A stretch of 64,000 nt of DNA from Lepidodermella squamata (Eukaryota > Gastrotricha), in contig JBLDXI010000032.1 in the NCBI GenBank assembly GCA_047495785.1, forward strand, positions 4,092,001-4,156,000, in the 5' to 3' direction. Numbering within the stretch: position 1 is the stretch's first letter; each line of letters opens with the position of its first letter. This document shows positions 57,215 through 64,000 of this stretch, piece by piece. Both the position numbers and the translations under genes were made by a program. The notes beneath the pieces were generated by a model. It ran no database searches. It was not told the origin of the DNA and was given only the letters and a program-made list of their open reading frames with translations.

Positions 57215-58389
57215 CTAATTTACCAGAATAAAAATATGTTGCTGAAGACAGACGTTTGATGGCTTTTTATTAACGGACTCTAATAAGGAAGACGAGGGTA
57301 CAAATTTCCGATGTCCTTGATGTATGGTCAGGGAAAATTTAGGCCCTTCCGCAACGTGAAATTCATCGTAATAGTAATTTTTATAAGTAGGCGCAAGATT
57401 GATGTTGACGTTATAATAATACAGCTTCCGGCTCCCCGTTATTATAATGATGTGAGGAAAAAGGTTAATGCTCAACATAAAATTTTCGCGAATTTAATAA
57501 ATAATTTAATAAAAAAATATTATGCAAATAGCGTGTCTCTACTACGGCTAATTTATTCGCGTGTTTTTTTTCACGGTCGTGCCTGATCAATGTCGACAAG
57601 TGCTGCCCACTTGAAGCTCGGCATTTTCTACGTCTTCATTGACCATCGCGCGAATGTAATATCTTCGCCTCGTCTAATGCATTCAGCATCGATTAGAAAG
57701 TTTTGCGTTATTGAAATGATGTAGCAATTTTTCTAATTTTTTTACTCCGCCGCAGGTTTATCTTATAAGACATAGTTTATTTTGTTTAACGTGTTATTTC
57801 ACAGCAAAATTGCCTAATTTTAGTCTTTGCCGCTATGCACAGCATTGGGCCCGCTAATCCGGCTCCTTCTGATCCTTTTGATTTGTATTTACGCGAACTA
57901 ATCTTGCCTGTTGATGCCGCATATTTCATTTGCGCAAATGTTCGGCCCAATATTGCGCTTATGCAGCAAGTATTTGTAATACGCGCGCGCGCGCTCCAAA
58001 AAACAATAGCCCTAATTTGTAGGCGAGAAGGCGCGCGCATATTACGTGCCGTCTTAAAGATAATAACGAGAACTTTTTACGCGCAGCCAGATGAGCAGAT
58101 TATATTAAATAGAAAAGTGTTGCGAGAATTCCCACCGATATTCATTGTTATCTCGCGACTATGATGATTCGAGCGGTACATGCTTATTTTTTGTCCCTCT
58201 GATTGCTTCTCATCCGCATCAACTCCAAGCCGTAATTTTCACCCGATTACTTTCGGATACAATATTATTGGCTTACAGCTTCATCGGAGTGATAATCGCA
58301 AAATAATGCTTTTATTAGAGCAAATATCCCGGGGTCAAATGGCAGATTAATAATGAGGCACCTGATTTTTTCAGATTTTTATAAAAAAA
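57215..58389. other. Intergenic spacer with a doubtful ORF
   Basis: An ATG frame from 57835 to 58164 (109 codons, MHSIGPANPAPSDPFDLYLREL...) has no recognised family, and an 84-codon frame overlaps it on the other strand. It could be a real small gene or chance. An alternating (CG) run at 57982-57994 could adopt Z-DNA. A strong acceptor-like GATTTTTTCAG ends at 58374, 15 bases before the ATG at 58390. Confidence 0.3.
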
Positions 58390-58848
58390 ATGACTTCGAT
58401 GGTAACCTATGGCAATCGATACTCGGACATGTCCGCCGACAGCATTGATGTACCTGTAATTTTGACAGCCGCATCAGCCCTGGAAGAAATAAATCATTTG
58501 GACGATGAAAACAGCGTTTTCTTGCCGATCCCAGGGTCTCCAACGGCGATCGATGAGATCGACGATTCGGCAATACTACGCCAGACTGTGATGAACCAGC
58601 TGGGCAGTTTCAACAACGGCCTATCGCCAGTCGTCGAGAGCCTCGAAGACTTGAGAGAGTTCGACGAGCCCGTTAAGGAGGTTGACGCGGAAGAGGTCGA
58701 GGTGAAGCGGGCGCCGTTGCCCACTTGCGGCTGGGTGTCGTGGCTAAGACTCTTTGGCATCCTCATCGGCGTCGGTCTCACGATGACGCTTATTCCAACG
58801 CTCATTCTCATGCTTCAGGGCAGGCTAAAAATCAAGCGGCAACAATAG
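58390..58848 (+). CDS. Small C-terminally anchored membrane protein, family 2
   Basis: 152 aa from ATG 58390. The N-terminal 115 residues are acidic (EEINHLDDENS, VDAEEVEV) and without a fold I recognise. CGWVSWLRLFGILIGVGLTMTLIP and the helix that follows (about 117-143) match the family block; the end LQGRLKIKRQQ is basic. AATAAA lies about 25 bases after the stop. Same strand and layout as the two family members upstream, consistent with tandem duplication and fast change of the soluble part. Confidence 0.7.
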   Translation: MTSMVTYGNRYSDMSADSIDVPVILTAASALEEINHLDDENSVFLPIPGSPTAIDEIDDSAILRQTVMNQLGSFNNGLSPVVESLEDLREFDEPVKEVDAEEVEVKRAPLPTCGWVSWLRLFGILIGVGLTMTLIPTLILMLQGRLKIKRQQ

Positions 58849-59036
58849 TATCCATAATTTTAGTATTTCTTATCAATAAAAAATTAAGCAAGCTGGTATT
58901 GTGTGAAACTGCCGCATTTTTTGAGAACTTTACAGGTTGTTTCCTTTTCCACGAAAGAGACCATGTGGGGCCGTTATTTTGAGAGTATGTTCGATAACAC
59001 CTGTTGAGTTCGCGGAATTTCTCACCCTGGGCTCGG

Positions 59037-59071
59037 TATAAAAAGCCTGCTTCACCGTACTCATTTTCAGT
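59037..59071 (+). promoter_or_regulatory. Core promoter: TATA box and TCAGT initiator
   Basis: TATAAAAAG starts at 59037 and TCAGT occupies 59067-59071, placing the initiator A 32 bases after the TATA start. That is canonical spacing for an arthropod-type core promoter. The ATG at 59100 is about 30 bases downstream, giving a very short leader. Such a focused promoter suits a strongly and tissue-specifically expressed gene. Confidence 0.7.
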
Positions 59072-59099
59072 CGATTAATCGAAATCATTTCATATAACA

Positions 59100-59950
59100 A
59101 TGAAGTATCTTATTGCTGGGTTTATTGCTGTAATCATCGCGGCAGCGTCGCCATCTTTGTCTCAGGACGCTGATGAGCCGGTCGTTTTCGACTTTCCACT
59201 GAATGCAACAAGCCTAGCGCAGGAAATAATTGCTGATTTCAACGCAGATTCGATCACCCTGCTGCAAGACACGCCGGTTCTGATGCGTCCGCGCCTTGAA
59301 ATTCCGAGCGCTGGCACTTCTGAGGTTGAAAATGGCCAACCGCAACGCCGATTTTTCTTCATCGCCGCTACAGCGCTGATATTCGGTGCGACGGCAGCTA
59401 TTGTGAAAACTGCGACCACTATTGTCAAGATCGGCGTGGCTGTTCACAAGTGCCAGGACCAGACTCGCGACAAGGTCAACCAGGTCAACGCGCAGTGCCA
59501 GCAGAAAATCGATCAGATTAATGGAGGTAGAACGCGTCGGTGAGACTTCTAATAATTAGCGCTAAGTGTTATTTACTAGATCATATATCACTCTCTTTGA
59601 TTTATAGACAAGACGAAGAGGCTATCAGAAACGCCCCCCTGTCGCCTGAATTGAGCGCGGCCGTCGAGAATGCGATGAAAATTGAGGCGGTTGAAATCGA
59701 TGCGACCGTCGCAGCCGAAGAGTTTGTTTCGGGAGAAGGCGATACGAATAACAATGAAATTCAGAGGCGATTCATCGGCAAGCTGCTGACTAAAACAATC
59801 ATTCGCAGAGGTTCGAAGACGCTGTTTGGCAACGTGGCCAAGGCTCAGTGCACTGATTCTGTTATGGCGGCGGTGAAAAGAGCCCAGGAAGACTGCCAAC
59901 GCCGAATCAGTCAGGCTCAGGCGAGCAGAAATCATAGAATGCGCGGTTGA
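59100..59950 (+). CDS. Secreted protein with two related halves
   Basis: Exons 59100-59539 and 59608-59950 (68-base intron) give 260 aa. A signal peptide (MKYLIAGFIAVIIAAASPSLS) is followed by an acidic stretch. Each half has the same order: an acidic segment, QxRRF, an Ala/Thr-rich hydrophobic helix, and a Cys pair in a helix, K-CQDQTRDKVNQVNAQCQQ in the first half and A-QCTDSVMAAVKRAQEDCQRR in the second. The Cys spacing (C-x14-C in one, C-x15-C in the other) suggests a helix-hairpin disulfide, by inference. QRR before each hydrophobic segment may be a furin-type cut. No known family recognised; a secreted or antimicrobial-like role is only speculation. Confidence 0.75.
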
Positions 59951-60051
59951 AATAACCTAACTGACACTCAAACTTCTGTATAATGTTGATGCGTGGCTGC
60001 ATTGAAAGTGAGGTTGATGAAATCAAAAATAAATAGGGTGGAAGTCGCTAT

Positions 60052-60502
60052 TACCGTATTTTACGAATTATTAGGCAGGACCCAATTATAGGGCAGAACC
60101 GGAATAAAGGGCAGAGGGTAATGGCCATTTGAAATAATAAAGGGCAGAACCTTATTAATAGGCAGGGCCTTGTATGAAGTGGCTTACATGAGCGCCTGCT
60201 GGGTAAGTGGTTAAAGTTGGATATGTTGCGATTTTTCGTCAGTAAGTGCACTAATCGTCCTTTATCCACCTTAATCCGCTTTAGTACGCACTTCACGCGT
60301 GTAGTCACAGGTGGAAGGCAGTAGCTATAGTGGTTATTCGGCGGTATTAACAGATGACCTAGGTGCTTTTCAGGTGACTGATTAGGTTCGAAAAATTATA
60401 GGGCAGAGCCGAATTAAAGGGCAGACCCTAAATACAGGGCAGGACTTGAAGCTCGTTTGAAAAAAATACAGGGCAGGGTCTTATAATTCGTAAAATACGG
60501 TA
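60052..60502. mobile_element. MITE with 18-bp perfect inverted ends and TA flanks
   Basis: The left end CCGTATTTTACGAATTAT (60054-60071) and right end ATAATTCGTAAAATACGG (60483-60500) are exact reverse complements. TA flanks both sides (60052-60053 and 60501-60502), as after Tc1/mariner or pogo-type insertion. The interior of about 410 bases has no ORF but many GGGCAG units, spaced irregularly and concentrated toward both ends. It is non-autonomous. The exact ends suggest a fairly recent insertion. Confidence 0.85.
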
Positions 60503-60821
60503 ATTGCCCATGCCAATAACAGAAGCCTGTATGGTTGATGGGTAAAGTAAAGCGAAAGCGACAATTCATTCTCGAGTTTTTCAAAGTTTCGAGGTTGAAA
60601 TCCTGTGAATCTTTTAAAGTCCGGTTCAGGCTTATTTTCGCTCCTTTTCGAGCATCAATGCAGCCACAAGGACGTTGAAATATTGATTTTGACGTGGCTT
60701 ACAATTTACTATACTGGCACTAAGCCAATAAATTAATCATCTATATTTCCTAATTACCCAACCTCTTCTAAATAATTCCAAGCCGGGCTTAACCCAGCTT
60801 GTTCCCTATTACAATCCCTCT
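60503..60821. other. Probable LINE 5'UTR and flank
   Basis: Lies between the inverted-repeat element and the LINE ORF1. It has no ORF. The pyrimidine-rich part before the ATG is probably LINE 5'UTR, but I cannot place the 5' end of the element. Confidence 0.35.
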
Positions 60822-62444
60822 ATGATGGCTCAGCCGTCAACTTTTTCGGACGACGACGGCGAGGTCTTCCACGACCTCACCGAATCAATAAGCCAAGCTA
60901 CTGAAATCGACCTGGACGCGTCTGTCGAAGAGCCAAGGGTATCAACTGATGACGGGCTAGCCGACGACAGCGATTTTCAGGTGGTCGCAAATAAAAAGGG
61001 TAAGAAATTCCGTCTCGGAAATGAAGGCGAAGCCGAAATGGGCAACACCTCGTTCGGGTCCGATAGTACCCCCGGCCGCAACCGAAAAGTGGCCACTCGC
61101 CGGGAGGTCCCACATGGACAGGGGCCCAATACCGCTGTGAAGCAAGCCCAAAACCTGCTACGTGATCAAGCAATAGAGCTGCGAACTGTTGTAATTGACA
61201 ATGTCCCGCCAAACTTTATCGATCAGAAGGCGGTTCAGGACGAACTTCAGCGTCTCCCCGAGGGCAATTACGTGTGTTACAAAATCAAGGTATTAGCCAG
61301 AGGTGGCATTCGGGTAACATTCATTGAGGCCGAGATGGCGAAGGCCGCGCTGGAGAAGCGGGACTGGCCGCCGACGCTCTTCGGTGGCAAAGCGAGGGTC
61401 CACAGATCCAAGCGATACTACGAGATCTTCCCGAATGAAACTCCCCCAGCCGCGGCGAACGACACGTCCAGTCTCCACCAAAAGGCAATCGTCGAGGGCA
61501 GGGCTGTGATCTGTACTAATTTCCCGAACGAAGTGAGCGCTGAAGAAGTCAAGGCCAACTGGTCAGATTACGTTGAGGACGTGGTGGTCACCTCGAAAAA
61601 CGATCATCAAACTGTTATCTGCTTTTTCAAATCTAAGGCTATAGCTTGGAATGTTCTAAACAATGGGTTACGTTGGCAGAAAATATGGCAAATCTTCGGC
61701 AAAGAAATGAAAGCCAAGGTCAACCCGCCCAGGTGCAACTACTGCCAATCCTTCGAGCATCTCACAACAGCCTGCAAGGCGAAGGCTGCTAAATGCGGCT
61801 GGTGCGCTGGCGCCCACATCACTCATGAGTGCAAGAAAGCTGGCAACGAAGCCTTCCGGAAGTGTGCGAACTGCGATGGTCTGCACTCGTCTGGCTGGTT
61901 TGGCTGCAAGGCAGTACGAGATGCTTGGAGTAAACTCGAAGCCAAGAATAGGTCCGCAATCCACAACATTTTAGGGTCCGACACAGCACAGCAGCAAGCC
62001 GACGGTGCAAGGCCGACGCCCGTCGCTGCCCCGCCGCCTGTCAAGAACGTATGGCTAGAGCTTCAGCAAGTGAAGACGAACAAGCTGGCATCAGCTGCCA
62101 GCACGCAAGCTCCCTCAGGACAGGAGTCTCTGGTTCAGATTGATGACGCTAAAATCGAACAGATCACCAACGCAGTGCTAAAGAAGTTGAAAACTCAGGT
62201 TGACTCCGTGATCGCCGAAGTGCTTACCAGGCAGGCTCAGCGTATTGAAGCGCTAGAAACCAAAATGACGGAACTCATAGCTCTGCTTAAGGGCAACAAA
62301 TCATTTGTCCATGTGAGCATCAACGACGGCGACCTAGTCACCGAAACGGCCCGGGACGTCCCCATGCAGCATGCCAAGGACGACTCCAAGAGCAGCTCGA
62401 AGCCAAACGCCAAAGGTAGATCGTCAAATTTAAACAATGTTTAG
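60822..62444 (+). CDS. LINE ORF1, gag-like nucleic-acid-binding protein
   Basis: 540 aa. An acidic N-terminus is followed by an RRM-like region (about 125-300; IELRTVVIDNVPPNFID, then AVICTNFPNEVSAEEVK as a second RNP-like block). Three zinc knuckles begin at residue 305: CNYCQSFEHLTTAC (CX2CX4HX4C), CGWCAGAHITHEC (CX2CX3HX4C) and CANCDGLHSSGWFGC (CX2CX3HX6C). A C-terminal coiled coil covers about 445-490 (VIAEVLTRQAQRIEALETKM). It should bind LINE RNA and form the transposition particle. The stop overlaps the ORF2 start. Confidence 0.92.
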   Translation: MMAQPSTFSDDDGEVFHDLTESISQATEIDLDASVEEPRVSTDDGLADDSDFQVVANKKGKKFRLGNEGEAEMGNTSFGSDSTPGRNRKVATRREVPHGQGPNTAVKQAQNLLRDQAIELRTVVIDNVPPNFIDQKAVQDELQRLPEGNYVCYKIKVLARGGIRVTFIEAEMAKAALEKRDWPPTLFGGKARVHRSKRYYEIFPNETPPAAANDTSSLHQKAIVEGRAVICTNFPNEVSAEEVKANWSDYVEDVVVTSKNDHQTVICFFKSKAIAWNVLNNGLRWQKIWQIFGKEMKAKVNPPRCNYCQSFEHLTTACKAKAAKCGWCAGAHITHECKKAGNEAFRKCANCDGLHSSGWFGCKAVRDAWSKLEAKNRSAIHNILGSDTAQQQADGARPTPVAAPPPVKNVWLELQQVKTNKLASAASTQAPSGQESLVQIDDAKIEQITNAVLKKLKTQVDSVIAEVLTRQAQRIEALETKMTELIALLKGNKSFVHVSINDGDLVTETARDVPMQHAKDDSKSSSKPNAKGRSSNLNNV

Positions 62445-64000
62445 GATAGGACAGTGGAACAAAGGCCACGGTTCCAAAATCATAGATAGACTAGTTGAAC
62501 TATTATTTCTTATCCAATCGCTCTTTCTAGACATTGTCCTAATCAATGAAACGTGGCTCTCATCTAATGATAATTTCGAAATCCCAGGCTTTGTCATTTT
62601 TCGTGTAGATAGGGAACAAAAAGCTGGCAACAACGTAGCCTACGGGGGAGTGGCGATTGCGGTCAAAAACTCGATCAGGGTAAGTGAGTTCTATTCACAC
62701 AATACCACACATAGCGAATGGCTCGCTCTCAAACTGGTAAACAAACACGGGAAAACGCTAACGGTTGCAACGGGGTATAGCTCCCCCGGCTATCCACTTG
62801 ACGTTTCGTTTCTTTCCTTAGCACTAGGTGGCGTAGTCGACTCCGACGAGCCATGCGTGCTAGCTGGCGACCTCAACTGTTGGCACCCACGGCTTTCCAG
62901 GCCGGACGATTCGATCAATGCCTCGGGGGCGGTCATGGTCGACTGGCTGGACCGCGAGGGTCACACTCTTATTAGCTCCGGCCAGCCGACGCATTTCTCA
63001 CCTCAGGGACGAGGTCGGCAGTTGGACATTTGGCTCGCCAATCAGGCAGCCTTGTCGATGTTGACCCAACCGCCCATGGTGGCGGACAAGTTTGGTAGCG
63101 ACCACTGTGCGACAGTGTTGAATGTCGATTTCAGCACCACCTCGGAGCCCCCTCGGCCAAACGGTAATGAACCGAGATTGAATTTCTATAAAGCCAATTG
63201 GAAAAAATTCTCCGAAAAATTAAAAGTTTTATTATCAATTCTCGCTCTTCCTTTAAAGCCCATGCCCGGCGATCCGGTAAGTAAGATAGATTTATACCTA
63301 AACGCGATAATTGAAGCCATCAGCATGGCGGCCAAAGAAACGATACCAACTTGCACGGAAAAATCTCTACCTACTTGGCGCTTAACGCCAGAAATAGCTA
63401 CCAAGCTGGAACAGCGTAATAAAATGCAAAGGCTATATGATCGCACTCGCGACCCACAAGTCAAGACCGAATGCAATAGGTTAAACAAACAGATTAAACA
63501 CTTAATTATAGCTCAAAAAATCAAGCAATGTGAACTCTTCCTCATAAGACTGGTAAAACTTTTTGAGGAAAATAAGCCCAGACCAGCGTGGCAAGCTGTG
63601 AACTCCAAACTCTCATCGCGGCGTCGCCATCGCAAGATCGCTGTGCTGAGAAACGCTCTAGGACTAAATGTCATCGACGACGGCGAAAAGTGCGAGTTAC
63701 TTGCCGAAACTTTCTCCGAAGTTCTGAAAGGCCCACCAGCTACGTCGACCAAGCCAGAAGATGTCAAATTCTGGAATGAAACAGATGCTGCAATGGCCAG
63801 TGATGAAACGATGAAACCTTTTCCGACAGTGCCCCGAAATCAGTCTATAAAAGTCCCAAAATGGGCGGTAAAGCAAATGCTCAGGCAGCTGAAATGGAAG
63901 GCCCCTGGTCATGACAATGTCTCAAATATCTTGCTCAAGAAAGGCGGCTCAGCTCTGGTAGGCCATCTAAGGTATCTCTACAAAGTGAGTTTGAACTCCG
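62437..64000 (+). CDS. LINE ORF2, APE endonuclease and reverse-transcriptase start (3' truncated by window)
   Basis: Starts at ATG 62437, overlapping ORF1 by 8 bases in the +1 frame, so it is probably translated by reinitiation. The visible 521 codons are open. Endonuclease motifs in order: QWNKG, LINETWL (catalytic Glu), YGGVAIAVK, VATGYSSPG, AGDLNCWHP (Asp and Asn), GRGRQLDIW and GSDHCA (SDH). A linker then leads to LKWKAPGHDNVSNILLKKGG, the first reverse-transcriptase motif (usual form KAPGPDG). Catalytic residues of the endonuclease are all present. The polymerase core lies beyond the window. Confidence 0.93.
   Translation, partial: MFRIGQWNKGHGSKIIDRLVELLFLIQSLFLDIVLINETWLSSNDNFEIPGFVIFRVDREQKAGNNVAYGGVAIAVKNSIRVSEFYSHNTTHSEWLALKLVNKHGKTLTVATGYSSPGYPLDVSFLSLALGGVVDSDEPCVLAGDLNCWHPRLSRPDDSINASGAVMVDWLDREGHTLISSGQPTHFSPQGRGRQLDIWLANQAALSMLTQPPMVADKFGSDHCATVLNVDFSTTSEPPRPNGNEPRLNFYKANWKKFSEKLKVLLSILALPLKPMPGDPVSKIDLYLNAIIEAISMAAKETIPTCTEKSLPTWRLTPEIATKLEQRNKMQRLYDRTRDPQVKTECNRLNKQIKHLIIAQKIKQCELFLIRLVKLFEENKPRPAWQAVNSKLSSRRRHRKIAVLRNALGLNVIDDGEKCELLAETFSEVLKGPPATSTKPEDVKFWNETDAAMASDETMKPFPTVPRNQSIKVPKWAVKQMLRQLKWKAPGHDNVSNILLKKGGSALVGHLRYLYKVSLNS

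Larger units (their letters stand above)
60822..64000 (+). mobile_element. Jockey/I-like non-LTR retrotransposon, 3' part outside window
   Basis: Two overlapping ORFs: a gag-like ORF1 with three zinc knuckles and an ORF2 with an APE-type endonuclease that reaches the start of the reverse transcriptase as the window ends. No stops or frameshifts were found in the 3.18 kb visible, so this copy may be intact and recently active. The 5' boundary is upstream of 60822 and not determined. Confidence 0.9.

Noticed and set aside
57835-58164. 109-codon ATG frame, possible small gene
   Set aside because: No family, overlapped by an opposite-strand frame and containing a (CG) simple run; kept only as a remark in the spacer.
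59540-59950. Second half of the secreted protein as a separate gene
   Set aside because: A 68-base GT-AG intron joins it in frame to the signal-peptide exon; it has no start or leader of its own.

Overview
The window is nuclear DNA from an invertebrate animal. It has GT-AG introns, most only 46-68 bases long. It also carries class C G-protein-coupled receptors, a Cys-loop ion channel, a mosaic CUB/LDLa/trypsin protease, class II tRNA-Leu genes and a LINE with an APE-type endonuclease. A TATA box correctly spaced from a TCAGT initiator and the many GT92 enzymes fit a compact ecdysozoan genome (tardigrade, mite or nematode relative). I cannot name the species. All gene models were spliced by hand; every multi-exon model given joins to an uninterrupted reading frame whose length is divisible by three.

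Layout. 1-11.6 kb: three GABA-B-like class C receptors (the first cut by the window edge) with a secreted serine protease between the first two. 11.9-13.4 kb: three small secreted-protein genes on the minus strand, two of them paralogues. 14.4-51.9 kb: the main feature, a one-strand array of 16 glycosyltransferase genes. Ten encode GT92 enzymes. Six encode a Gly_transf_sug (DXD) transferase fused to a C-terminal laminin-G-like jelly roll. The two families alternate, and one nAChR-like gene sits among them. A MITE-like element (33.3-34.0 kb) and a decayed LINE reverse transcriptase (47.5-48.0 kb) interrupt the array.

45.3-59 kb, plus strand: five short genes for proteins with a disordered N-terminus and one C-terminal membrane helix (two related families), an alanine-rich helical protein, a ZIP-type metal transporter with altered metal-site residues, and two nearly identical tRNA-Leu(UAA) genes in inverted orientation. 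59.0-59.95 kb: a secreted two-repeat protein behind a clear core promoter. 60.05-60.5 kb: a TA-flanked inverted-repeat element. 60.8 kb to the end: a Jockey/I-like LINE with ORF1 and an open, truncated ORF2.

The 16 transferases look like type II Golgi enzymes. Recent duplicates, intact DXD motifs in most copies and shared strand suggest a co-expanding glycan-building set. The LamG fusion would tether the transferase to its glycan or protein substrate; this is inference. Part of the array (28.3 to 21.9 kb) is spaced tightly enough to be a polycistronic unit.
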